NCBI GenBank assembly: GCA_965247665.1
Contig: CBDFHH010000004.1
Coordinates: 806,001 to 870,000 of the forward strand
Direction: 5' to 3'
DNA: 64,000 bases
From: CAUZWH01 sp965247665
Lineage (GTDB): Bacteria; Pseudomonadota; Alphaproteobacteria; SHVV01
Under the pieces are notes generated by a model. That model did not search any database. It was given only the letters and a program-made list of their open reading frames with translations, and was not told the DNA's origin. Shown here piece after piece: positions 25,645-35,801 of this stretch; within the stretch, counting starts at the first letter, position 1; the number at the start of each line of letters is the position of its first letter. The position numbers were made by a program, and so were the translations under genes.

Positions 25645-26862
25645 ATGACACTGCTGCGATCGAAGCGTGTACCGAGAACCGCGGCGCGGTCGCGGATCAG
25701 CATCGGGGCGCCCTTGGCCGTCGCGCTTATGCTCGCCGGTTGCTCCTGGGTTCCCGATTGGGCCAATCCGATGAATGCGTACGACGCGGTGTTCGGGGAC
25801 GATCCCCCGCCGCCCACGCTTGCCGGCGAAAAAGACAAACAGCTGGTAACGCGACAAAGTGGCGATACGTTCCCAAACGTCGGATCGGTTCCGGATCAGG
25901 CGCCGCAGACCTCGTCGGCCGCGGAGCGTCGTCAGATCGTTCGGGGACTGATTGCCGACAAGCAAAACGCGCGCTACACCGACGATAGCGGCACCGGCCA
26001 ACAGGTCGCTTCCGCGCCGCCGCCGCCCGGCGCGGCACGCGAGACTTCGGGGATGGCCGCTGCCGCGCCGAAGCCGATTACGGTTCCTTCGATCGTGCAG
26101 GGCGGACCACAGCCGATCGCAGCACCGAAACCCGGCGCACTGCGCACTGTGATGCCGGTGACGGCAGCGCCTCAGCCGCGCGGCGTGATGCCTGCGACGC
26201 CCGTGCCGCAGGTTGCGGTTCCGACGGCGTCGGTTACCCTGCCCCAGCAATCGACCCCGATGTCACCCGGCCAGCTCACCACCGTGGAGCAGGTATTCGC
26301 GGCGCGTATCGCCCAATCCGGCGCCGCCGTGACAAACGCGACGACCCATCTAGGCTTCCAGATGCCGGCGCAGCCGGTCAATTCGCTGCCGCTTTTGGCG
26401 CAGTCGGCAGCGGCCGGCGGTGCTTTGCCGCCATCCACGGCGCCCGCAACCCAAACCCAGCTGGCCGCGATCGTGTCGGGCGCCCTGCGACCGACCGACC
26501 AGACGTCGGGTGAGCCGGTGATCGTTTACTTCGCGGACGGTTCGTCCCGTATCGCTGCACGCGAACTCGCCAAGGTGGGGGAGATCGCCCGGCGCTACAA
26601 GGCCAATGGCGGCGGCGTGATCCGGGTCGTGGGCCACGCCTCGAGCCGCACTCGGAACCTAACGATCGACAAGCACAAACTGGTTAATTTCTCGATCTCG
26701 ATGGATCGCGCCCAAGCTGTGGCCCGGGAATTGGTGCGCCAAGGCGTGTCATCCAGCGTTATCCTCGTTGAGGCCCGCAGCGACAACGAACCGCTTTTCT
26801 TCGAATCCATGCGCGCCGCCGAGACCCAGAACCGTCGCGCCGAGGTCTATCTGGAGTTCTAG
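25645..26862 (+). CDS. OmpA-family lipoprotein
   Basis: This 405-residue protein has a lipoprotein signal peptide (lipobox MLAGC, mature Cys near residue 34) and a long proline/alanine-rich linker (about 60-290). The C-terminal OmpA-like peptidoglycan-binding domain has VIVYFADGSSRI, IRVVGHASS and the arginine near AETQNRRAEVYLEF. It probably sits in the outer membrane and tethers it to the cell wall. The ATG at 25645 is preferred over one at 25630 because GGTGGAGG lies directly before it. Confidence 0.86.
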   Translation: MTLLRSKRVPRTAARSRISIGAPLAVALMLAGCSWVPDWANPMNAYDAVFGDDPPPPTLAGEKDKQLVTRQSGDTFPNVGSVPDQAPQTSSAAERRQIVRGLIADKQNARYTDDSGTGQQVASAPPPPGAARETSGMAAAAPKPITVPSIVQGGPQPIAAPKPGALRTVMPVTAAPQPRGVMPATPVPQVAVPTASVTLPQQSTPMSPGQLTTVEQVFAARIAQSGAAVTNATTHLGFQMPAQPVNSLPLLAQSAAAGGALPPSTAPATQTQLAAIVSGALRPTDQTSGEPVIVYFADGSSRIAARELAKVGEIARRYKANGGGVIRVVGHASSRTRNLTIDKHKLVNFSISMDRAQAVARELVRQGVSSSVILVEARSDNEPLFFESMRAAETQNRRAEVYLEF

Positions 26863-26964
26863 TTCGACCTCAGTTTATCGTAATCCGCCGCCCATCATGG
26901 CGGCGGGGTCTGGCTGCCGCGCTAAACCGCCAATTCGGGAGCGGGCGCCGCGAAGACAGTTGAT

Positions 26965-28182
26965 ATGGAAGAGTTCCACAGTATCAAACGCCTGCCGCCG
27001 TACGTGTTCAACGAGGTTAACGCGATGAAGGCGGCGGCGCGTGCGAGCGGTCGGGACATTATCGACTTCGGCATGGGCAATCCCGATATGCCGACGCCAC
27101 CGCATATCGTCGCTAAGCTCGTCGAAACGGTTCGCGACCCGCGTACTCACCGCTATTCGACCTCACGCGGCATTCGCGGCTTGCTCAAGGCGATCGCCGA
27201 TTACTACGAGCGCCGTTTTGGTGTCGACATCGATCCCAAGACCGAAGCGATCGTCACCCTCGGCTCGAAGGAAGGGCTCGCTCATCTCGCTCAGGCGATC
27301 ACTGCTCCGGGCGATACCATTTTGGTTCCCAACCCCAGCTATCCGATCCACGCTTACGGTTTCATCCTCGCCGGAGCGAATATCCGCCAGCTGCCGATCG
27401 GGTCCGAGCACGATTTTATGGACAATCTGGCCCGCGCGGTACGCCACTCTGTGCCATCGCCACGGGCGCTGGTCATCAACTTTCCCTCCAATCCTACCGC
27501 GCAGACGGTCGATCTCGACTTCTATCAGGGCATCGTCGATTTTTGCCGCAACCGCGATATTTGCATCATTTCCGACCTCGCCTATTCCGAGATCTACTTC
27601 GACAACACGCCGCCACCATCGCTCTTGCAGATATCCGACGCCAAAGAGATCGCGGTCGAATTCACCTCCTTGAGCAAGACCTACAACATGCCGGGTTGGC
27701 GACTCGGCTTCGCGACCGGCAACGCAGAGATGATCCACGCCCTGGCGCGGGTGAAGTCTTATCTCGACTACGGTGCGTTCACGCCGGTGCAGGTCGCCGG
27801 CACCGCCGCCCTCAACGGACCGCAGAGCTGCGTCGAGGAGATCCGCGACATCTACAAGTCGCGCCGCGACGTTCTGATCAATGGCCTGCGTGCGGCCGGT
27901 TGGGAGGTGCCGAGCCCGACCGCGACCATGTTCGCATGGGCGCCACTGCCGCCCGCACTGGCCGACCTCGGCTCGCTGGAATTCTCCAAACTACTGCTGC
28001 GGGAGGCCGAGGTCGCGGTATCGCCGGGTGTCGGCTTCGGCGAGTATGGCGAGGGATATGTGCGGATCGCCCTGGTCGAAAACGAGCAGCGCATTCGCCA
28101 GGCGGTTCGTAACATCAGGCGATTCCTCGCCCGCCACAGCCAGCGCAACGCCAATACGGTCGCACGGGCTCTGGCGTCTTGA
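26965..28182 (+). CDS. Class I/II aminotransferase (AlaC/LL-diaminopimelate aminotransferase-like)
   Basis: This 405-residue PLP enzyme has IDFGMGNPDMPTP, NPSYPIHAYG, NFPSNPTAQTVD, the PLP lysine in SLSKTYNMPGWRLGF, and the C-terminal RIALVENEQRI with the substrate-carboxylate arginine. It belongs to the group that includes AlaC and diaminopimelate aminotransferases; preference among alanine, aspartate and diaminopimelate cannot be read. Its stop overlaps the TTG start of hom, so it is coupled to aspartate-family amino acid synthesis. Confidence 0.9.
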   Translation: MEEFHSIKRLPPYVFNEVNAMKAAARASGRDIIDFGMGNPDMPTPPHIVAKLVETVRDPRTHRYSTSRGIRGLLKAIADYYERRFGVDIDPKTEAIVTLGSKEGLAHLAQAITAPGDTILVPNPSYPIHAYGFILAGANIRQLPIGSEHDFMDNLARAVRHSVPSPRALVINFPSNPTAQTVDLDFYQGIVDFCRNRDICIISDLAYSEIYFDNTPPPSLLQISDAKEIAVEFTSLSKTYNMPGWRLGFATGNAEMIHALARVKSYLDYGAFTPVQVAGTAALNGPQSCVEEIRDIYKSRRDVLINGLRAAGWEVPSPTATMFAWAPLPPALADLGSLEFSKLLLREAEVAVSPGVGFGEYGEGYVRIALVENEQRIRQAVRNIRRFLARHSQRNANTVARALAS

Positions 28183-29471
28183 CCGAGCCGTTGCGAATCG
28201 CGGTCGCCGGCCTCGGCACTGTCGGCATCGGCGTCGTCGAGCTTCTGACCCGACATGCGACGATGTTGAGGCGTCGCTGCGGTCGCGAACTGGAGATCGT
28301 TGCGGTGTCGGCGCGCGACCGAAGGCGCGATCGCGGCATCGATCTCGATGCGTATCGCTGGGTCGATGACGCTACCGCGCTGGCCACCGACCCCGATATC
28401 GACGTGGTCGTCGAGTTGATCGGCGGCTCCGAGGGGATTGCCAAGCAGCTGATTGAGGACGCAATCGGCGCCGGCAAGTCGGTCGTGACCGCCAACAAAG
28501 CCCTGATCGCGCATTACGGTACCGACCTCGCGCGGGCCGCCGAGAAAGGCGGTGTCACGCTGGCTTTCGAAGCGGCGGTAGCCGGAGGAATCCCGATACT
28601 CAAAGCCGTTCGCGAGAGCCTTGCCGGCAATCGCATTACCCGCGTCTACGGCATCCTCAACGGGACCTGCAACTACATTCTCACCGCCATGCAGGAGAGC
28701 GGTTCGGAGTTCGGCGACGTACTCGCTGAAGCACAGGCATTGGGCTACGCCGAGGAAGACCCGGCGTTCGACGTCGACGGTGTCGATGCCGCCCACAAGC
28801 TGGCGATCCTGACGAGTCTGGCGTTTGGCTGCGTGGTCGATTTCGATTCGGTACATGTCGAGGGCATTCGCAACGTTACCCCGACGGACATCGCCTTTGC
28901 CGAGGAACTGGGCTACCGCATCAAGCTCCTAGCCATTGCCAGTGAGACCGAGCACGGGATCGAACAGCGCGTGCACCCTTGCATGATCCCAACCGACACG
29001 CCGATCGCCTATGTCGGCGGGGTGTTCAATGCCGTGGTGGTAGAGGGCGATCGCGTCGATCGCGCCGTTTTCGAGGGGCGCGGCGCAGGTGCCGGTCCGA
29101 CCGCTTCGGCGGTCGCGGCCGATCTGATCGATATCGCGCGCGGCCTGCAGGCGCCGACTTTTGCGGTTCCGGCGGTGGATCTGGTCGACGCCGAGCACGC
29201 CGCGATCGAGCATCATCTCGGGCCCTACTACATCCGCTTGCAGGTGGTTGACCGCCCCGGCGTAATGGCCGACATTGCCGCCATTCTCAGGGACGAACGT
29301 GTTTCCATCGAATCCCTACTGCAGCATGGGCGCTCGCCCGACGAAGCCGTGCCGGTGGTGCTGACGGTGCACGACACCGAAGAGCGCAGTATGAGCGCCG
29401 CACTGGTGAAGATCGACCGGCTCGACACCGTGCTTGAGCCGCCACATCTGATCCGCATCGAGCAGCTCTAG
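28179..29471 (+). CDS. hom: Homoserine dehydrogenase
   Basis: This 430-residue enzyme reduces aspartate semialdehyde to homoserine, on the way to threonine and methionine. It has the N-terminal VAGLGTVGIGVVELL, VVTANKALIAHYG, the catalytic-domain FEAAVAGGIPI, NGTCNYILTAM and GVDAAHKLAIL blocks, and a C-terminal ACT domain (YIRLQVVDRPGVMADIAAIL) for allosteric control, probably by threonine. It starts with TTG in a TTGA overlap with the aminotransferase. Confidence 0.96.
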   Translation: MTEPLRIAVAGLGTVGIGVVELLTRHATMLRRRCGRELEIVAVSARDRRRDRGIDLDAYRWVDDATALATDPDIDVVVELIGGSEGIAKQLIEDAIGAGKSVVTANKALIAHYGTDLARAAEKGGVTLAFEAAVAGGIPILKAVRESLAGNRITRVYGILNGTCNYILTAMQESGSEFGDVLAEAQALGYAEEDPAFDVDGVDAAHKLAILTSLAFGCVVDFDSVHVEGIRNVTPTDIAFAEELGYRIKLLAIASETEHGIEQRVHPCMIPTDTPIAYVGGVFNAVVVEGDRVDRAVFEGRGAGAGPTASAVAADLIDIARGLQAPTFAVPAVDLVDAEHAAIEHHLGPYYIRLQVVDRPGVMADIAAILRDERVSIESLLQHGRSPDEAVPVVLTVHDTEERSMSAALVKIDRLDTVLEPPHLIRIEQL

Positions 29472-29518
29472 GGACCTGTTGGCATGGCTCGACTCGTCGT
29501 TCCGGCTCGTTCACATGG

Positions 29519-30520
29519 ATGCCAGGGATGACGGAGCTTGATCGACACCTTGCGATTGAGGCGGTGCGGGTGACCGAAGCGGCGGCGCTGGCGGCGTTCG
29601 AGCTGATGGGACAGGGCGACGAGAAGGCCGCCGATCAGGCCGCGGTCGATGCCATGCGAACGGCCCTCAACCAACTCAATATCGACGGTACCGTCGTGAT
29701 CGGCGAGGGCGAGCGCGACGAAGCGCCAATGCTCTATATCGGCGAAAAAGTCGGTAGCGGCCGCGGGTCGAAGGTCGATATCGCGCTCGATCCGCTGGAA
29801 GGAACGACCATCACGGCCAAGGGCGGCCCCAACGCGCTCGCGGTTGTCGCCCTCGCGGCGGAGGGTTGTTTGCTCAATTCGCCGGATGTCTACATGGAAA
29901 AGATCGCCGTCGGCGGCGGCCTGCCCGACGGCATTGTCGACCTTGACACTCCCCCGGCAACGGTGATCAGGGATCTGGCGAAAGCACTGAAACGCGAACC
30001 GACCGACATTGTCGCCTGCATCCTCGATCGGCCGCGCCATACCGACCTCATTGCCACGGTCCGCAAAGCGGGAGCACGGGTTCGCCTGATCCCCGACGGC
30101 GACATCGCGGGGGTGATCGCGACCTCCACGCCGGAAACCGGCATCGACATCTATATGGGGATCGGCGGTGCGCCCGAAGGTGTCCTTGCCGCCGCCGCCC
30201 TGCAATGCATCGGCGGGCAGATGCAGGGCCGGCTGGCGTTTCGCAACGACGACGAGCGCGGCCGCGCCACTGCGCTCGGCATCACCGATTTCGACCGCAC
30301 ATACGATCTCGACGATCTCGCCCATGGCGACGTGATCTTCGCCGCCACGGGGGTGACCGACGGGTCAATGCTCGAGGGGGTGCATAAATTCGCCAACGGT
30401 GCCACGACGGAGACCGTGTTGATGCGCTCGCGGTCGGGTACCGTTCGCTGGATCAAGGCGCGTCACGACTACACGAAACAACTCAAGACCAAGCCCCGCA
30501 AGCGCAAGCGGCGCAACTAG
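29519..30520 (+). CDS. glpX: Class II fructose-1,6-bisphosphatase
   Basis: This 333-residue enzyme of gluconeogenesis and sugar-phosphate cycling belongs to the lithium-sensitive phosphatase fold. Metal and substrate motifs are VIGEGERDEAPMLYIGEKVG, ALDPLEGT and RHTDLI, with GIGGAPEGVLAAAALQ. Two close ATGs (29519 and 29528) are possible; the first is used. The neighbours hom and recJ in this order recur in related alphaproteobacteria, as I recall. Confidence 0.94.
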   Translation: MPGMTELDRHLAIEAVRVTEAAALAAFELMGQGDEKAADQAAVDAMRTALNQLNIDGTVVIGEGERDEAPMLYIGEKVGSGRGSKVDIALDPLEGTTITAKGGPNALAVVALAAEGCLLNSPDVYMEKIAVGGGLPDGIVDLDTPPATVIRDLAKALKREPTDIVACILDRPRHTDLIATVRKAGARVRLIPDGDIAGVIATSTPETGIDIYMGIGGAPEGVLAAAALQCIGGQMQGRLAFRNDDERGRATALGITDFDRTYDLDDLAHGDVIFAATGVTDGSMLEGVHKFANGATTETVLMRSRSGTVRWIKARHDYTKQLKTKPRKRKRRN

Positions 30521-30532
30521 CGGCTGCGGCGC

Positions 30533-32299
30533 ATGGGTGCGAAGCCGTTCCTCGACGTCTCCAGCTCGATCACCGGACGGCAATGGCGCGCGCGCCTCGA
30601 CGATGAGCGCGCCGCGCAGGCCCTGCAGCAGCGTCTCGGTATCCCCGATCTTCTGGCACGGGTGATGGCGGCCCGCGGAGTGCCCGTCGAGGCCGGTGAG
30701 GGCTACCTCGAGCCGCGGCTCAGGACCGATCTGCCCGATCCCTCGTCGTTGCGCGGCATGGACGACGCGGCGGCGCGGCTGGTGCGTGCGATTGCGAGCG
30801 GCGAGGGGATTGCGGTGTTCGCCGACTACGACGTTGACGGCGCAACGTCGGCGGCATTGCTGCTGCGCTTTTTCCGTGCCGTCGGCAGCGATGCTCGCCT
30901 CTACGTTCCCGACCGGCTGGCCGAGGGCTACGGCCCCAACGCACCGGCGTTGCGACGATTGCGCGACGAAGGGGCGGCCGTCGCCGTGACGTTGGACTGC
31001 GGGATCGTCGCGTTCGATGCCTTGCGCGAAGCGGCCGAGGCGGGGCTCGACGTGATCGTGATCGATCACCATTTGGCGGTGCCGGAGCTGCCGGTCGCTC
31101 ATGCCATCGTCAACCCCAACCGCCTCGACGACACGACGCCGCACAAACAGCTGGCGGCGGTGGGAGTGGCGTTTCTTGTGGTGGTTGCGGTCAACCGGGC
31201 TCTGCGCGATGCCGGCTGGTACTCGGAGCGCGACGAACCCGAACTGCTGGGGTGGCTCGATCTGATCGCGCTCGGGACCATCTGCGACGTTGCGCCGTTA
31301 ACCGGCCTCAACCGGGCGCTTGTCGCACAGGGGCTCAAGATTCTGTCGCGCCGCAGCAATCCCGGGATCGCAGCGCTGGCCGACATTGCCGGGATCGACG
31401 AGCCGCCGGGCACCTATCACGCCGGCTTCGTGCTTGGGCCACGCGTCAATGCCGGTGGCCGGGTCGGGCGCGCCGATCTCGGCGCACGCTTGTTGTCCAC
31501 CGAAAGTGCCGCCGAGGCGCGGAGCATCGCCGAGGAGCTGGACCGGCTCAACGCCGAGCGCCGCGCTCTGGAGGCCGAGGTCCAAGAACAGGCCGTGGCG
31601 CTAGCCGCGGAGCAGGATGCCGCCAACCCGCTTGTGTTCGTCGCCGCTGCGGGCTGGCACGCCGGCGTGATCGGCATCGTCGCCAGCCGCCTCAAAGAGC
31701 GCTTTCGCAAACCTGCGATCGTGGTCGGGATCGACGGAGACATAGGCAGGGGATCGGGTCGCTCGGTCCCCGGTGTCGATCTCGGCGCAGCGGTGACCGC
31801 GGCGCGCCAGGCGGATTTGCTGATCAATGGCGGCGGGCACCCAATGGCGGCGGGGCTTACGGTCGCTGTCGACAAGGTGGCGGTCCTCGGCGAGTTCCTC
31901 AAGGAGCGGATCGCGCGATCGGGCTTCGACCCGCACGCGTCGGCCAGCCTGGGGATCGACGGGGCGCTGGCGCTTGGCGGCGCTTCGCTCGACATGTTCG
32001 ACCAGCTCGAACGGGCCGGTCCCTACGGGTCGGGCAATCCCGCGCCGCGCTTCGCGATCGCCGATGCCAGGGTGGTGCGGGCAGATGTGGTCGGCACCAA
32101 CCATGTGCGCTGCATCCTCACCGGCGGCGACCGGCGGCGGCTCAAAGCGATCGCTTTCGGAGCCGGCGAGTCGCCGCTCGGCGACGCGCTAACCGGAAGC
32201 GACGGCCGCAAGCTGCACCTGGCCGGCGAACTGCGCGACAATTGGTGGCAGGGGGTGCGGAGCATCGAGTTCCGCATCGCGGACGCGGCCTGGGCGTGA
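30533..32299 (+). CDS. recJ: Single-stranded-DNA exonuclease RecJ
   Basis: This 588-residue 5'-3' exonuclease is used in mismatch repair and recombination. DHH-family motifs are VFADYDVDGATS, VTLDCG, VIDHH and the DHHA1 GGGHPMAAGLT. The C-terminal OB-like part has GNPAPRFAIADARV. Length is normal. It starts 12 bases after glpX. Confidence 0.96.
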   Translation: MGAKPFLDVSSSITGRQWRARLDDERAAQALQQRLGIPDLLARVMAARGVPVEAGEGYLEPRLRTDLPDPSSLRGMDDAAARLVRAIASGEGIAVFADYDVDGATSAALLLRFFRAVGSDARLYVPDRLAEGYGPNAPALRRLRDEGAAVAVTLDCGIVAFDALREAAEAGLDVIVIDHHLAVPELPVAHAIVNPNRLDDTTPHKQLAAVGVAFLVVVAVNRALRDAGWYSERDEPELLGWLDLIALGTICDVAPLTGLNRALVAQGLKILSRRSNPGIAALADIAGIDEPPGTYHAGFVLGPRVNAGGRVGRADLGARLLSTESAAEARSIAEELDRLNAERRALEAEVQEQAVALAAEQDAANPLVFVAAAGWHAGVIGIVASRLKERFRKPAIVVGIDGDIGRGSGRSVPGVDLGAAVTAARQADLLINGGGHPMAAGLTVAVDKVAVLGEFLKERIARSGFDPHASASLGIDGALALGGASLDMFDQLERAGPYGSGNPAPRFAIADARVVRADVVGTNHVRCILTGGDRRRLKAIAFGAGESPLGDALTGSDGRKLHLAGELRDNWWQGVRSIEFRIADAAWA

Positions 32300-32368
32300 G
32301 CGCTAAAGTCGCTTGATTTCAGCCCGGGTTGCCGGTAGATCACAGCCGCCCGTAAGATCGGGTCCGGT

Positions 32369-32446
<78 letters not shown>

Positions 32447-32692
32447 TTTTTTCGTTTGGAAACAACGTTTCCGGGTGCCGGGCAAGCGTAATTGGCACCG
32501 CATCGGTGTAAACCTCGGTGACGTTCTGGCCGCAGGCCCCAGAGCTATGGCGGCAGCGTGGCCCCGTACACCATAGGGAGCCCCGGGCACTTGCGAGATA
32601 GTCCCTATTTGCCGGCGTAACGTCTCGAATTGGCTGCGCCACGACATTTCGGGGTGTCGGAACAACTTCCAATTGCGGACATGGCTGCGGCC

Positions 32693-33511
32693 TTAAGAGC
32701 CGAACCCACCGCGCCGCACCCCTGCGAGCAGTTCTGCCAGATTGTTTCGAATTTTTAGGCCGTGTGTGCGCATCTCTTCGACCTCGGTTTCGGTTACGGG
32801 TTTGCTAAGTCCTGCAACGAAGCTCGGCCACCCTTGGACTTGTTGCCACCAGTCCAACACCCGTGGTCGTTTAGCGGTCCAGATACCGAGTAGGCCAAGA
32901 TAGTTGAGCCGAGCGACATAAGGCATCAGGTTGATATCGGCCAGCGTCGGACTATCGCCGAGGATCCAAGGTCCACCATCCTCGAGCGTGGTTTCGAGCG
33001 TCTTGAAAGCCTTCTCGTAAGCGGCGACTGCATGCAGAACGAACGGCGAGCGCTCACCCAACTCGTATGTTGACTTGAACCGATCGCGACGGCGCGGGTC
33101 GCCGATATTGCGAAAGCGCGCCTCGCGCAATTCCTCGGGCATGTTCTTCATACGCTCGCGGAACATGGCGGAAAAGCTGATATCGGTGACGCCTTCATGC
33201 AGCCCCTCATCAACCGCTTTGCTCCACAACCGCATTCGCGATCGCAGCAACGGATCGGCGGGGCTGAGGGGTGGTTCAGGAAATGTGTCGTCCAAGTACT
33301 CGCAGATGAGAGTCGATTCAATAATCGGTTGGCCGTCGTGGACGACGGTCGGAACAACACCTTTGGGATTGAGCTTGAGGTAATCTGGTTGGTACTGCTC
33401 ACTACGAAAGAGATCGACCTCGACGGACTGCCAATCGAGGCCCTTTTCGCACAGCACAATACGAACCTTCTGGCAGCATACCGAATTCCCCAACTCGTAG
33501 AGCGTAATCAT
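32693..33511 (-). CDS. Glutathione S-transferase-family protein
   Basis: This 272-residue protein has an N-terminal thioredoxin-like domain (ITLYELGNSVCCQKVRIVL, VPTVVHDGQPIIESTLICEYL) with cis-proline VP, and a helical C-terminal domain ending around PSFVAGL. A vicinal cysteine pair replaces the usual single Ser/Cys near residue 12. It is related to bacterial GSTs with dehalogenase or isomerase roles, but the substrate is unknown. GC is lower than in recJ, so it may be part of the variable region after tRNA-Glu. Confidence 0.85.
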   Translation of the reverse strand: MITLYELGNSVCCQKVRIVLCEKGLDWQSVEVDLFRSEQYQPDYLKLNPKGVVPTVVHDGQPIIESTLICEYLDDTFPEPPLSPADPLLRSRMRLWSKAVDEGLHEGVTDISFSAMFRERMKNMPEELREARFRNIGDPRRRDRFKSTYELGERSPFVLHAVAAYEKAFKTLETTLEDGGPWILGDSPTLADINLMPYVARLNYLGLLGIWTAKRPRVLDWWQQVQGWPSFVAGLSKPVTETEVEEMRTHGLKIRNNLAELLAGVRRGGFGS

Positions 33512-33660
33512 CGATTATCCTCAGAACTCATCGCTTCGAATGTGACCGGAGCCGATATCGCCAACACTTGGTGGTTTGGAGTGATTCCGACCCAAGGTTG
33601 AGGAGGAAGCAGGGTTCTCTAAGAGCAAGGCTCTCTGTGGATTTCCAGAGCGTTTTCTGA

Positions 33661-34607
33661 TCATACGCGCCTATATCCTGCGGCGTCGAAGTAGTTTTGG
33701 CATTCATCGGGTGTGGAGCTTTCAGTGGCTTGGGCGATGGCGTCCCGGATTTCTCGGACACTTCGTGCGGCTTTGGCTTTGAGGTGTGCCTTGAACTTGG
33801 CAAAAGCCATTTCGATTGGGTTGAAGTCGGGTGAGCAGGGCGGCAGGACGCGCAGTTCGGCACCGGCTTGATGAATGGCGCTGCGGACGCCGGCGCTGCG
33901 GTGGGCGGGCAGATTGTCCATTACCACAATTTCGCCGGGCTTGAGCGTCGGCACCAGCACCTGCTCGACATAGGCGAGGAAGGCGGCTGCGTGCATAACG
34001 CCGTCGAGCACCATGGGCGCGGTCATGCCCTTGCGCCTCAAGGCACCAACAAAGGTCGTGGTCTTCCAGTCCCCGGCGTAACCGGCGCCCGGCAACGATG
34101 CCCCCGCAGAGAACGACCGCAGCAGCGCCACATCCTGGTTGACGCGCCGGTCTCGTCAATGAAGATCAGCTTGTCCGCATCGAGGAGCGGGTTGGACGGC
34201 GGAACGGGACTGCCGTCCTTGCCGCACTTCAGCTCGCTGCCGCTCGCTAGCGTGCGCGGGTTATTTTAACGTGATGTGCCGCGCCGCTTGAAGAAACGCC
34301 CCACCGTGCTCTGCGAAACCCGCAGGCCGTGCGCGCTATGCAGATGAGCCGCAATCTTCGCCAGCGTCATGTCCGGGCTCTCTTCGATCAGCGCCAGGAT
34401 CGTCCCCGCCATGCGTCTCAATCCGCTGCGAGCGCCGGTCGCCCCCTGGCGACGCGGCCGATAGCTGTCCGTTCGAGACCACGGTTGAACCCACCTGATC
34501 GCGCTCGATACAGTAACGCCAAACCGTCTCGCCGCTGCCCGCCGCGACATCCCGCCATCTACCGCCAGAACCACACGACGGCGCAAATCATCAGAAAGCG
34601 GTCATGT
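33661..34607 (-). mobile_element. IS630-family transposase, broken
   Basis: The N-terminal helix-turn-helix part (RRRVVLAVDGGMSRRAAARR to VGRFFKRRGTSR) occupies 34266-34586 and ends in a stop. The catalytic part continues at 33661-34190 with IFIDETGAS, VVMDNLPAH and SPDFNPIEMAFAK, which carry the DDE residues. A stop and frame change separate the halves, and the normal start is replaced by a stop and TTG. The element is a remnant. Its terminal repeats were not resolved. Confidence 0.85.
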
Positions 34608-34699
34608 CATGAAGGTTGGCCTCCTTCACCAGCCCCTATCTTGAATTAAATTTCTAAGCCTTTGGGAATCCCTAAAGATTCCGTCAGACTAAAAATGAT

Positions 34700-35566
34700 C
34701 TAGCCCGCAGTGTGGTAAGCGAGCGTCGCCCCGGCAGCGACGACGAGCGCGATGCCGAACCACCGGATCGGTGGGATTGGCTCGCGCAGGAAAATCCGAG
34801 CGAGGATCACGACGATGATGGAAACCGGCGCCGCACCGACCGATGCGAGCGGCGCCCCGCCGCCGACGCTGCCGCTGAAGATCGCAATCATTCCTGCCGT
34901 GTCGAGAACGCCCTGCGCGATCAAAGCCGGCCACCATCTAACGGGGAGCGCTATGCGCGTCCGTGTCGCCAGCATGAAGGCCCCGAGAACGATTAGACTC
35001 AGTCCGCGTCCGACCCAGGTCGCCTGCACCGCGCCGTAGACGGGCACCGCTTCGCGAGCCATGTACAGCGTTGCGGCGAAAAAGATCGCCGCTCCCAGCC
35101 CGTAGACCACAGTCAGTCCGATGCCACGATCACCCGTGCGCAGGCCGGATTCGGAATGAGCAAATCGCGCGACGATCCACACGCCGATCAGGATGCCCGC
35201 CATCCCGATCAACTGAACGGTCGTCGGCACGATACCGAGCAACAACCCGCCTGCGACGACAAACGCCGGCGAACTTGAAACCATCGGCGACGCGATCGAA
35301 ACCGGGCCGCGGCTCAGGCCGGCATACAGGCACAGCATCCCGCCAGCGTTGCCGAGACCGATCAGGACCAACCAGTGGAGGCCGGACGGATCCCATATCA
35401 GCGGTGCTTGGCGCAGCCACAGCCAGATGCTCATGCCAAGCACGCCGACCACGCTCATCGCCAACAGGGAATTCAAGGCACCGATAGCGCGGCCGGAAAG
35501 TCGCGCAACGAAATTCGAGGTGCCCCAGCAGGCGGCGCTGGCGAAACCCCAGAACAACGGGTTCAT
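34700..35566 (-). CDS. EamA/DMT-family permease
   Basis: This 288-residue inner-membrane protein with ten predicted helices is arranged as two EamA repeats (about 5-135 and 150-285). It has GLGNAGGMLCLYAGLSRG in the first repeat and ARIFLREPIPPIRWFGIALV in the second. Such proteins export or import amino acids, nucleotides or sugars; the substrate is unknown. It stands alone between an IS remnant and an iron-sulfur protein. Confidence 0.86.
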   Translation of the reverse strand: MNPLFWGFASAACWGTSNFVARLSGRAIGALNSLLAMSVVGVLGMSIWLWLRQAPLIWDPSGLHWLVLIGLGNAGGMLCLYAGLSRGPVSIASPMVSSSPAFVVAGGLLLGIVPTTVQLIGMAGILIGVWIVARFAHSESGLRTGDRGIGLTVVYGLGAAIFFAATLYMAREAVPVYGAVQATWVGRGLSLIVLGAFMLATRTRIALPVRWWPALIAQGVLDTAGMIAIFSGSVGGGAPLASVGAAPVSIIVVILARIFLREPIPPIRWFGIALVVAAGATLAYHTAG

Positions 35567-35801
35567 TTTAATCGACGATGCGGGATGGGCCGGTCACGAA
35601 CCTGGTCGTTTGGTCGCACGCGTCGAACGCGAAGCGGCGATCGACAACAGCTTGTTCATACGGCGAGCATGCTTGCACCTTGAGCAAGGCGCTGTTCACA
35701 GGCGCTTTGGCAGCGACATGGCGCCCCTTCCTCGCGCGTGGTGTCCGTACCGGTTCCGACCTTGCGCCCAGCGAGCTCGTTCTCGCCTCAGCTGCGGCTG
35801 A